Of a stretch of DNA of 64,000 bases, positions 52,144 through 59,010 are shown piece by piece. Numbering within the stretch: the stretch's first letter is position 1; every line of letters starts with the position of its first letter. The position numbers and the translations under genes were made by a program. The notes beneath the pieces were generated by a model. It was given only the letters and a program-made list of their open reading frames with translations. It made no database searches and was not told the origin of the DNA. Location of the stretch: contig JACJYC010000002.1 in assembly GCA_020636325.1 (NCBI GenBank), positions 248,001 to 312,000 on the forward strand, given 5' to 3'. Origin of the DNA: Lewinellaceae bacterium (GTDB lineage Bacteria > Bacteroidota > Bacteroidia > Chitinophagales > Saprospiraceae).

Positions 52144-53562
52144 ATGCGTCAACTGCTCGAAACGGAACAAAAAGCCCTGGAAATAAACCTGGATGAAAAA
52201 ATCTACGGCACTTTTGCAGAGATCGGCGCCGGGCAGGAAGTAGCCCGCTATTTCTTCCAGGTCGGCGCGGCAGCCGGCACCATCGCCAAAACCATGTCGG
52301 CCTACGACAAGATCTATTCCGACCATATCTACGGCCCGGAACCCAGCGGGCGGTACGTCTGCGAATCGCGCCTCTATAAAATGCTGGATCACGAATACGA
52401 CCTGATCCATACCCGCCTGCGCAACGAACGCCCGGAGACCAATTTCTTCGTATTTGCCGATACGGTGGCCGCCCTCAACTACCAGCGCACCATCCTGGGC
52501 GACGGCTGGCTGGGCATCCGGTTTCAGCTCGATCCGCACCACGAACCCAACGACCTGGTGCTGCACGTGCGCATGCTCGACAACGATAACCAGCTGCAGC
52601 AGCAAGCCATCGGCATCCTGGGCGTAAACCTGATCTACGCCTGCTTTCGCTACTACAAGCAACCCGAGGTCATGCTGGAATCCCTGATGGACAGCCTGCG
52701 CGGCCGCGTGAAGGTCGATATGGTCCGCCTGACGGGGCCCGCTTTTGAAAGCCTTGACAACCGGCTCCTCAGCCTTTGGATCATCAAGCACAAGTTGTCA
52801 GAGGTGGCCGTTTTCGGCCCCGACGGCCGCAATCTGCACGCCTCGGAATTCCTGTACAAAAAGAACGTACTCGTCGTTCGCGGCAGTTTCCGGCCGCCGA
52901 CGCTCGTGAATCTCGATATGATCCGGGTGGGCTATCAGCAATTCCGCAACGAACCCGAGGTGGACGCCCAGAAAAGTTACCTGCTGACCGAAATCACCAT
53001 GGACAACCTTTGCATGGAGGGCGACCTGGATGAAAAGGACTTCCTCGACCGGGCGGTCCTGCTCAATGCCCTTGGACAGACCGTTGTGGTGTCGGACTGC
53101 GAAGAGCACCAGAAACTGATCGCCTACCTGGCCGACTACAAAGTCCAGCAACTGGGCATCGTGCTGGGGGTCAGGCAGCTCCTCGAAATGATCAACCATA
53201 AGTACTACGAGAACCTGGACGGACGGCTGCTGGCCGTATTCGGGGAATTGTTCACCCGGAACGTGCGGATCTACGTGTATCCGACCCTTCAGGAGGGCAG
53301 CGCCGAACTGATGACGGCCCAGAACATGCCCGTTCCGGAAGGCGTGAAATTCCTGTACCGGCATTTGCTGGACAACCGGCAGATCGTCGATATCGAAGGG
53401 TTCAACGCGGACCTGCTGCACATCTTCTCCAAAGAGGTATTGCACATGTTGCAGCAGGGTGAATCCGGCTGGGAAGGCCGCGTCCCGCAGAAAGTGGCGG
53501 CCGAGATCAAGGAAAAGTTCCTGTTTGGATATCCGTGCGAGCGATTGGAGTTTGAGTATTGA
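52144..53562 (+). CDS. Conserved cytoplasmic protein of unknown function
   Basis: 472 residues with no signal peptide or membrane segment. It starts RQLLETEQKALEINLDEKIYGTFAEIGAGQEVARYFFQVG, which looks like a regulatory or docking helix pair, and has several motifs that appear well conserved (TMSAYDKIYSDHIYG near residue 60, RLTGPAFESLDNRLLSLWIIKH near 200, GDLDEKDFLDRAVLLNALGQTVVVSD near 300). I recognise it as a protein type found in Bacteroidota, but no reaction or partner is established to my knowledge. It has its own promoter and is monocistronic. Confidence 0.85.
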   Translation: MRQLLETEQKALEINLDEKIYGTFAEIGAGQEVARYFFQVGAAAGTIAKTMSAYDKIYSDHIYGPEPSGRYVCESRLYKMLDHEYDLIHTRLRNERPETNFFVFADTVAALNYQRTILGDGWLGIRFQLDPHHEPNDLVLHVRMLDNDNQLQQQAIGILGVNLIYACFRYYKQPEVMLESLMDSLRGRVKVDMVRLTGPAFESLDNRLLSLWIIKHKLSEVAVFGPDGRNLHASEFLYKKNVLVVRGSFRPPTLVNLDMIRVGYQQFRNEPEVDAQKSYLLTEITMDNLCMEGDLDEKDFLDRAVLLNALGQTVVVSDCEEHQKLIAYLADYKVQQLGIVLGVRQLLEMINHKYYENLDGRLLAVFGELFTRNVRIYVYPTLQEGSAELMTAQNMPVPEGVKFLYRHLLDNRQIVDIEGFNADLLHIFSKEVLHMLQQGESGWEGRVPQKVAAEIKEKFLFGYPCERLEFEY

Positions 53563-53572
53563 AAAAATCAGG

Positions 53573-53657
53573 TGATTGATTCGATTGATTCGATTGGTCC
53601 GATTGATTTGATTGATTCGATTGATCCGATTGATTGGATTGATTGGATTGATTCGAT
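53573..53657. repeat. GATTGATTC/GATTGATTG repeat tract
   Basis: About nine imperfect units of 9-10 bases built from GATTGATT plus C/G, with GATTGGTCC and GATTGATCC variants, just after the stop of the unknown gene. A 70-codon frame across it is low complexity (repeats of IDSID and IDWID) and is rejected. The remainder of 53563-53953 holds a copy of the small insert and no gene. Confidence 0.8.
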
Positions 53658-53772
53658 TTTTAGCGTTCGTTGTTTGGTCACAATAATCGTAACATTCGAA
53701 TTAATCGGCATAATCGAGTCAATTCCTGGATTTACGCCACAACGCACGAAGTCAAATCAACAAATCACCCTC

Positions 53773-53800
53773 CGACCGCCGTAGCTTCAGCGGAGGAGGT
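53773..53800. repeat. Small GCCGTAGCT insert, copy 2
   Basis: CGACCGCCGTAGCTTCAGCG plus GAGGAGGT, the shorter sister of 47043-47075. It lies in an ACAAATCACC-type repeat, flanked by AAATCACC on both sides. Confidence 0.6.
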
Positions 53801-53953
53801 AAATCACCAAACCAAACACCATGAGCTCCAATTCCGTTTAAACACCGGGCGGTTGAACTTCCGGGTGCGGGTCGTTACCTCTTTTTTTGGAACAGGGAGA
53901 GACCCGGAGCCGGAAACAGCGTCCTAACAAATACATCAACAAATTCGATTAAG

Positions 53954-55432
53954 ATGAAAAAATCTGCATTTTTCCCCGCCGCCCGTTTGGTGGTCTTTAT
54001 CCTGGCGGGTGTGATGGTGAATAGCTGCGCTACAAACCCCGTTACCGGAAAAAAAGAGCTGATGCTGCTGTCCGAAAGCCAGGAAATTGCCATGGGCGCC
54101 GAATCCGACCCCGGCATCGTCGCCAGTTTCGGGCTGTTTCAGGACGACAAGCTCCAAGCCTTCATCAATGAAAAAGGCCAGCAGATGGCCAAGATCTCCC
54201 ATCGTCCGGACCTGAAGTACGAATTCAAGATCCTCGACTCTCCCGTGGTCAACGCCTTTGCCCTGCCCGGGGGTTACGTATATTTTACCCGGGGCATCCT
54301 GGCCTATTTCAACGACGAAGCGCAGTTTGCGGGCGTTCTGGGCCACGAAACGGGCCACGTCACAGCGCGTCACTCGGCCCGCCAGTACAGCAAGCAGCTG
54401 CTGGCGCAGGGCGGGTTGATCCTGGGCGTTGTCCTGTCCAAGGAAATCGCGCAATACGCCGATGCGGCCAGCCAGGGCCTTGGGCTGTTGTTCCTCAAAT
54501 TCAGCCGCGACAACGAGAGCGAAGCCGACCGCCTGGGCGTGGAATACTCCACCAAGGTCGGGTACAATGCGCACGAAATGGCCGACTTTTTCATTACCCT
54601 CGACCGGATCAGCGGCGGCCCCGAAGGCCGGATCCCGACCTTCATGTCGACGCACCCCGACCCGGCCGACCGGAACGTGAAGGTGGAAGAGCTCGCCACC
54701 CAATGGCAGCAGCAATATCCCAATTCCAAGAATGTGGGCCGCGACAGTTACCTGCGCATGATCGACGGCATCATTTACGGCGAGGACCCGAAACAGGGTT
54801 TTGTTGAAAACGACTATTTCTACCACCCGGAATTGCGGTTCCAGTTCCCGGTACCGACGGGCTGGGCGGTGGAGAATACGCCTCAGGCCGTACAAATGGC
54901 CCCCCAGGACGGTAAAGCGGCCCTGATCATGACGCTTGCTCAAGGGGCATCCCTCCAGGCCGCTGCCGACGCTGCGCTGAAGCAATACAATATGGCGGTA
55001 GTGAGCCAGCAGAATACCACGGTGGGCAACTATCCCGCCCTGGCGATCGTAGCGGACATTCAGCCGGACCAAACCCAGCAGCAGGCTTCAACAACAGCTG
55101 CCCAGCAGGTGCGCGCACTGTTATATTTCATTCAGTACAACAACAATATCTATCAGTTCATGGGGCTTTCCTACCAGACGGACTTTTCGAGCTACGAGCC
55201 CCGGTTCCTGAACACGATGAAGAATTTCCGCGAATTGACGGACCAGGAAAAGATCAACCGGCAGCCCGACCGGATCCACATCAAGTCGGTTGCTCAGACG
55301 GGTACCCTTGAACAGGCGCTGAAGGCCTACGGTACGACTTCGGATAAACTGGAAGAGCTCGCCATCCTGAACGGTATGCAGCTGAATGACCAGGTGACGA
55401 AAGGGATGCTGATTAAGACGCTGGGTAAGTAA
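53954..55432 (+). CDS. M48-family metalloprotease lipoprotein with LysM-like end
   Basis: 492 residues. The signal ends in a lipobox-like NSC with the cysteine near residue 25, followed by ATNPVTGKKELMLLSESQEI, typical of the family. The zinc site HETGH lies near residue 133 and the third ligand is the E of NESEADRLGVEY near 194. The second half is a domain with repeated beta strands, and the last 45 residues (SVAQTGTLEQALKAYGTTSDKLEELAILNGM) look like a LysM fold for peptidoglycan. Related to BepA/LoiP, which handle misfolded outer-membrane proteins. Monocistronic; converges with a small membrane-protein gene through a heptad hairpin. Confidence 0.93.
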   Translation: MKKSAFFPAARLVVFILAGVMVNSCATNPVTGKKELMLLSESQEIAMGAESDPGIVASFGLFQDDKLQAFINEKGQQMAKISHRPDLKYEFKILDSPVVNAFALPGGYVYFTRGILAYFNDEAQFAGVLGHETGHVTARHSARQYSKQLLAQGGLILGVVLSKEIAQYADAASQGLGLLFLKFSRDNESEADRLGVEYSTKVGYNAHEMADFFITLDRISGGPEGRIPTFMSTHPDPADRNVKVEELATQWQQQYPNSKNVGRDSYLRMIDGIIYGEDPKQGFVENDYFYHPELRFQFPVPTGWAVENTPQAVQMAPQDGKAALIMTLAQGASLQAAADAALKQYNMAVVSQQNTTVGNYPALAIVADIQPDQTQQQASTTAAQQVRALLYFIQYNNNIYQFMGLSYQTDFSSYEPRFLNTMKNFRELTDQEKINRQPDRIHIKSVAQTGTLEQALKAYGTTSDKLEELAILNGMQLNDQVTKGMLIKTLGK

Positions 55433-55439
55433 GTCGGCT

Positions 55440-55516
55440 AGTTGTAAGTTGTAAGTCGTAAGGAGGCGTTGAACCAACTTACGACTTATAACTTACGACT
55501 TAAGACTTACGACTAA
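55440..55516. repeat. GTAAGT heptad hairpin between convergent genes
   Basis: Left arm AGTTGTAAGTTGTAAGTCG, right arm ACTTACGACTTATAACTTACG and more. It lies between the M48 protease and the 50-residue membrane-protein gene and can stop transcription from both sides. Confidence 0.75.
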
Positions 55517-55520
55517 GTCA

Positions 55521-55673
55521 TTACATGCTGTCAAACGCCACCACCAGATTGGTGAGGAAGAAAGGCAGGGGTACCCAGAACCATTCCGGGATGAACATCA
55601 GAAAAAGGAGAACGACCCCGAGCCAGACGAAGGTGTACAGCCAGTATTTTGCAGTAGATTTTTCAGCCGTCAT
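55521..55673 (-). CDS. 50-residue membrane micro-protein
   Basis: A short frame of 50 codons plus stop, ATG 55673 to TAA 55521. It begins MTAEKSTAKYWLY, followed by one long hydrophobic region (FVWLGVVLLFLMFIPEWFW and VPLPFFLTNLVVAF), which could be two membrane helices, and ends DSM. It is supported by a full promoter 24 bases upstream and by the hairpin at its 3' end. Single-gene unit. No family recognised; too short for a motif. It could be a subunit or regulator of a membrane complex, but nothing shows which. Confidence 0.75.
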   Translation of the reverse strand: MTAEKSTAKYWLYTFVWLGVVLLFLMFIPEWFWVPLPFFLTNLVVAFDSM

Positions 55674-55696
55674 GATGCATTTGTTTTGCTTGGCCG

Positions 55697-55726
55697 CAAA
55701 GCTAATGGATTGGCGGAAAACGGCAA
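55697..55726 (-). promoter_or_regulatory. Promoter of the micro-protein gene
   Basis: On the minus strand TTG (55726-55724), 19 bases, TAGCTTTG (55704-55697): consensus spacing and boxes. The ATG is at 55673. Confidence 0.75.
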
Positions 55727-55812
55727 AATCTGAGCCTGCCCAATTTCGGGGAACGAATGCTTGCCCGGAATGGTTTAAATAACTAAATTTGCATCCGCTT
55801 CGGGCGAAGCGC

Positions 55813-55886
55813 GGTCCCTTAGCTCAGCCGGTTAGAGCGTCTGACTCATAATCAGAGGGTCGTAGGTTCAAGTCCTACAGGGACCA
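55813..55886 (+). tRNA. tRNA with CAT anticodon (Met or Ile2)
   Basis: 74 bases. Acceptor GGTCCCT (55813-55819) pairs with AGGGACC (55879-55885), discriminator A at 55886; D stem GCTC/GAGC; anticodon stem TCTGA/TCAGA with CAT at 55847-55849; T loop GGTTCAAGTCC. CCA is not encoded. The acceptor and T-arm resemble tRNA-Ile2 (whose C is modified to lysidine) as much as elongator tRNA-Met; the sequence alone does not settle it. Mobile-element debris begins right after it. Confidence 0.95.
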
Positions 55887-55989
55887 CCCTTCTTTAGTCG
55901 ACAGTTGACAGTTGTCCTCTTCCCGAAAAGCGCGAACATCAAAAAGTAGAGAGTTAGACAAAAATTTTCTAAATTTCAAACAAGTTGTG

Positions 55990-56190
55990 ATGCGACAAAG
56001 CAAATTCACCGAATCACAAAGGATGGCCATCCTGGCTAAACAAGATTCCGGCCAGAGTGTGGAAGATATCTGTCGGGAACACCATACGGCCAGGCGGAGC
56101 GCGGCCACCAATTTATACCTCCAGGATGTGAGCCTGAAAATGATCGCTGATCTCGGGGGATGGGGGACGCTCAGGGTTTATCTCCGGCTA
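55990..56190 (+). pseudogene. Chimeric remnant: IS3 OrfA start joined to a tyrosine-recombinase end
   Basis: The frame starts MRQSKFTESQRMAILAKQ, the helix-turn-helix start of IS3-family OrfA transposases, and after about 34 residues continues RRSAATNLYLQDVSLKMIADLGGW...VYLRL, which fits the C-terminus of tyrosine recombinases (R near the first helix, a GGW in place of GHxS, and a Y in the last strand). The two parts are in one frame. Both are far shorter than working proteins, so this is debris. It lies 104 bases from the tRNA. Confidence 0.55.
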
Positions 56191-56314
56191 GCGGGCTGGA
56201 TACGGCTTTGGTGGCTAAGGATTTGGGGGGTAGGTGAATTTAACCTTTTGCTGCTACCCGAAAGTGGCAATTTCGAAGCACTTCACTGTCAACCAAGCAG
56301 AAACTATAATAGAA

Positions 56315-56368
56315 GCACAACGTTTGATTTTACCATTGAATCGCCATTTTGGGTAGGTGCTGTTATGC
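56315..56368 (-). other. attC-like recombination site
   Basis: On the minus strand GCATAAC at 56368-56362 and GTTGTGC at 56321-56315 are inverted repeats with one mismatch, 54 bases in all, with a TACC/GGTA inner pair. The stop codon (TAA) of the minus-strand gene lies inside the left box, as is usual for integron cassettes. The boxes differ from the classic RYYYAAC/GTTRRRY consensus at one position each. Confidence 0.35.
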
Positions 56369-56662
56369 CTTCGTTGTTTTACTTGCGTCACGTTTCTTTA
56401 GTTTATAAATTGAAATTGTCAATCCTAATGTAGCTCCAATTGTCGCTGTAAAAATGAAATTAAACTTTGTCGGAAATGGGTGATAGCCATCGCCTGAAGT
56501 CAATTCGTAAAATATGTCAAATACTTTGTTAGTGTCGTGGGTATGGTAGTAACAAAGGTCAGGAATTAGAATTTTGTCGAGAATTAGGAAGTTGAACACA
56601 AACGCCAAAACTATCCCGCCTAATGCTGAAAGAATAAAAAGTACTATTTGTTTTGCTGTCAT
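56363..56662 (-). CDS. Small membrane protein, AT-rich, possible cassette gene
   Basis: 99 residues. Two hydrophobic segments, VLFILSALGGIVLAFVFNFLIL near the start and FIFTATIGATLGLTISIY near the end, and a basic tail KKRDASKTTKA. No family recognised. Its composition is more AT-rich than the chromosomal genes around. Its ATG overlaps the stop of an upstream truncated frame (ATGA), and its stop lies in the attC-like site, so it may be part of an integron-type cassette. Confidence 0.65.
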   Translation of the reverse strand: MTAKQIVLFILSALGGIVLAFVFNFLILDKILIPDLCYYHTHDTNKVFDIFYELTSGDGYHPFPTKFNFIFTATIGATLGLTISIYKLKKRDASKTTKA

Positions 56663-56856
56663 CCTTGTTTTGTCCCATTTGCATACATCACTAATTCGGC
56701 AACTCTAAGAGCAGTCATTGAGTATCCTACTTTCTTTTCAATACTTTTCTTCAATGAGCTAAATTCCTGTTGCTTGGTCAAATAGTCGCAAAACGCTAAG
56801 TAGTCCAAATAAGTGTTGCAATTACCAATTCTATTGTAGTAAGGTTCTTTGTTTCG
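56659..56856 (-). pseudogene. 3' end of a truncated unknown gene
   Basis: A minus-strand open frame of about 65 codons (NKEPYYNRIGNCNTYLDYLA ... SSLKKSIEKKVGYSMTALRVAE) with no start, overlapping the ATG of the next gene by its stop. It breaks off at 56856 exactly where an IS66-like fragment begins on the other strand. I do not recognise the family. Confidence 0.5.
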
Positions 56857-56993
56857 ACCTGCACGGACTCAATGCCCAGCGATACCTCACCTGGTTGCTG
56901 TGCCAGGTAGCACAAAACAAAGTCACCCCCAATGCCATCAACTGGCTCCCTCACCGTCTCGACCAACATCTTCTCAATACTTTTAGGGATTAG
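56856..56993 (+). pseudogene. IS66-family transposase C-terminal fragment
   Basis: 46 codons ending in TAG. DLHGLNAQRYLTWLLCQVA is the well-known C-terminal block of IS66 transposases (normally H-G-x-N-P-x-x-Y-L-x-x-L-L) and WLPHRLD the last part. Only the end is left. It interrupts a minus-strand gene on its left and abuts the truncated Crp/Fnr gene on its right. Confidence 0.65.
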
Positions 56994-57253
56994 GCAAGGT
57001 GGGGTGAGGTGGGCGGATACATAGAACCGTCAAACGCCACATATCTGGTCTTTTCGTGTCCTTGCTTAGTAATGTAATATGTCCTAATGCAACCACTATC
57101 AACAAAATAAAATTCCTTGCAAATTTCTCCTTCTGAAAGTAAAATAGTATTACGTTTTATAGTCCTAAGCTTAAAGCAAGAAAATATTTTTTCGATTTCT
57201 TTATCGTCAATACCTGTATTAATTTGTAGGTAATATTTTAGTTTATTTATCAC
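56990..57253 (-). pseudogene. Truncated Crp/Fnr-family regulator
   Basis: The first 78 or so residues of a cyclic-nucleotide-binding fold: FSCFKLRTIKRNTILLSEGEICKEFYFVDSGCIRTYYITKQGHEKTRYVAFDGS. Family members have about 190 residues with a DNA-binding helix-turn-helix at the end; here the frame runs out near 57015 (ending PPTSPHLA) where the IS66 fragment starts. The protein lacks its DNA-binding domain and is probably not working. Confidence 0.7.
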
Positions 57254-57324
57254 TCTGTTTGTTGATGTAGTGTCGTCCGTTACAATGACCGCTAACTATC
57301 GCTTAACGAAATGCCCATAACTAA

Positions 57325-57363
57325 AGCATTCACGTCAATCGCTAAACGACTAGCGTGAATGCT
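57325..57363. repeat. Hairpin in AT-rich debris
   Basis: AGCATTCACG (57325-57334) and CGTGAATGCT (57354-57363) form a 10-bp stem round a 19-base loop; nearby are GCTAAAC/GCTTAACG-like motifs. It may be a terminator or part of another recombination site. The rest of 57254-57477 shows no gene. Confidence 0.4.
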
Positions 57364-57477
57364 ATTACAGGCCAAGTTCCATCTTTTTTCTCAAATAAGC
57401 AACCCCGGAACAAAGAGCCCGTTCCAGTCTAAAAGGAAAGGAAAATTAAGAAAGGAGTTTATTATTTCAACACCCGA

Positions 57478-57591
57478 TTACCCAACCCAATCCCCGCACT
57501 TCATCCCCAACGCCTCATAAACCGCCTGCATGACTTCGGATTTGTCGGCCAGGACAATCAGCTTGTCACGCGGTTCTATCACCGGGCATCC
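57478..57591 (-). pseudogene. TrkA-C-like domain fragment
   Basis: 37 codons and a TAA with no start: CPVIEPRDKLIVLADKSEVMQAVYEALG. The pattern of a strand ending EPxDKLIVLAD is typical of the last strand of TrkA-C/RCK domains in potassium channels. It is joined to the 3' end of the methyltransferase gene, so a channel gene was lost here. Confidence 0.45.
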
Positions 57592-58185
57592 TTACAGTTT
57601 CTCCCAGACCTTCAGGTTGTTGTCGAACAAGGACCGTTTCAGGGCATAATTCGGAGGGACCTCCCTCAAATAACTGTAATAGGTGACCAATCGGGTGCCC
57701 TTCGGCAGCTGCGCCAATTGTTCCCTGACATAGCCGGAGTACTCCCCGAAGAGTTCTTTCCTCAATTCAACCTCGTCATTGATCTTTTCCCGGGGGCAGA
57801 TATTTTCCATGAACGGATTGAAGAAATAAAAGGCGTTGTATGCTTCAAACGGGATATCGGTGATGTTGGCGTGGATGAATTCCACATTGGTGAGGTTGTA
57901 CCGCTCGCAGACGCCCCGGGCGATCGCACAAAGCCCCTTGCGCTGCTCAACCCCCACAAAGTACCCCTTGCTGCAGACCGAGCCGATCGTGCAGAATTTG
58001 CCGACGCCCGCGCCGATATCCAGGACTTTTACATCCGGTCCGGGCGCCAGCAACCGGGCAGCCGTCTTTGAAACCTGAATGGGCGTAAAATGGGTATCCG
58101 CCTTGCTGCGAAGGGCGTCAGGGTAGATCTTGTCAAACTCTTCGTCCCCGATCTTTTTATTGGCCTTGATCCATTTGAAAAGCAT
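57592..58185 (-). CDS. SAM-dependent class I methyltransferase
   Basis: 197 residues. VLDIGAGVGKFCTIGSVCSKGYFVGVEQRKGLC is the SAM-binding motif I and II block near residue 55, followed by VEFIHANITDIPFEAYNAFYFFNPFME, where NPF takes the place of the N/D-P-P-Y/F motif. The substrate is not known; no domain tells whether it acts on RNA, protein or a small molecule. It is followed by a lost channel-gene fragment and stands alone. Confidence 0.88.
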   Translation of the reverse strand: MLFKWIKANKKIGDEEFDKIYPDALRSKADTHFTPIQVSKTAARLLAPGPDVKVLDIGAGVGKFCTIGSVCSKGYFVGVEQRKGLCAIARGVCERYNLTNVEFIHANITDIPFEAYNAFYFFNPFMENICPREKINDEVELRKELFGEYSGYVREQLAQLPKGTRLVTYYSYLREVPPNYALKRSLFDNNLKVWEKL

Positions 58186-58328
58186 AGCACGGTCCTTTTC
58201 CCAATTTCAACCTGATTAGATCCTGTGAGGGTGCCAACTTCGGTTATGCTGATTTAATCTTTATGTATGCCTTTTTATGAAAATCGTCTCCCTCTGCATG
58301 GATCAGCCCCGTCGAAACCCCATATTCC

Positions 58329-58904
58329 TCACTCCCCGAAATCCACCTTGGTCAGGCCCAGTACCATCGAATCCTGCAACTCGCCGGTGAGGGTGCGGAA
58401 ATCGCTGCGCAGGTCGCCCTCCCGGCGGAAGCCCAGTTTCCGGGCCAGGCGCTGGCTTGCGTAATTGTCGGAAGAGGTCTTGAGCTGGATCTTCTCCAGG
58501 TTCAACTGCCTGAACCCGAAACGGGCAACCCGGTGAGCGGCCTCGGTCATCAGGCCTTGTTTTCCATGGTCGAAGTCGATGAAGAAATCGAGCTCAGCGA
58601 CCGGGACGTCCCAATTGATCTCAAAAAGGCGGACGGCGCCGATGAGCTTGGCTTCTTCCTTGGTCCATACCCCGAAAGAGAACTCTTCCTGCATCAACCA
58701 CCGGGCGATGGATTTGCGGACGAACCATTCTGCTTTTTCCGGGCTTTCCACCGCCCGGATGACGGCAGGCGAAATATCCCGGTACCAGGATTGGTTGGCC
58801 TGTACAAGGTCGTATAACATTTTCCCTTCAGCTTCGCGCCAGCGCCTTACGACGGTGCGGGCGGTCAGGAGCGCAGTTTCAGGATACAAAAGACGCAGTT
58901 CCAT
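58329..58904 (-). CDS. GNAT acetyltransferase, RimJ/RimL type
   Basis: 191 residues. The pattern RTVVRRWREAEGKMLYDLVQANQ, IGAVRLFEINWDVPVAELDFFIDFDHGKQGLMTEAAHRVARFGF and LKTSSDNYASQRLARKLGFRREGDL is that of ribosomal-protein N-acetyltransferases and their many relatives, with the acetyl-CoA-binding HGKQGLMTEA loop (normally R/Q-x-x-G-x-A/G). The acceptor is unknown. A -7 box at 58925-58932 fits its start. It diverges from the cyclase gene. Confidence 0.92.
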   Translation of the reverse strand: MELRLLYPETALLTARTVVRRWREAEGKMLYDLVQANQSWYRDISPAVIRAVESPEKAEWFVRKSIARWLMQEEFSFGVWTKEEAKLIGAVRLFEINWDVPVAELDFFIDFDHGKQGLMTEAAHRVARFGFRQLNLEKIQLKTSSDNYASQRLARKLGFRREGDLRSDFRTLTGELQDSMVLGLTKVDFGE

Positions 58905-58924
58905 AAACGGGTTGGCTTATGTCG

Positions 58925-58932
58925 CAAAGGTA
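58925..58932 (-). promoter_or_regulatory. -7 element of the acetyltransferase gene
   Basis: TACCTTTG on the minus strand, an exact TAnnTTTG box, 20 bases before the ATG at 58904. Confidence 0.55.
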
Positions 58933-58984
58933 CTCACGCCAAGGGCTAAAACCATCTTTTCGGCCGAATAAAACCAAATTCAGT

Positions 58985-58992
58985 TACCTTTG
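58985..58992 (+). promoter_or_regulatory. -7 element of the cyclase gene
   Basis: TACCTTTG on the plus strand, an exact TAnnTTTG box, 18 bases before the ATG at 59011. The same 8-mer faces the other way at 58925. Confidence 0.6.
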
Positions 58993-59010
58993 CGGGGAAA
59001 ATCAGCAGCC

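Noticed and set aside
53572..53784. A 70-codon frame starting MIDSIDSIGPIDLIDSID
   Set aside because: It is a read-through of the GATTGATT simple repeat, with no start signal.
57240..57330. GTTAGCGG/GTTAAGCG motifs near the Crp/Fnr start as a second attC site
   Set aside because: I could not find the matching upstream box at a suitable distance, so the site is not claimed.
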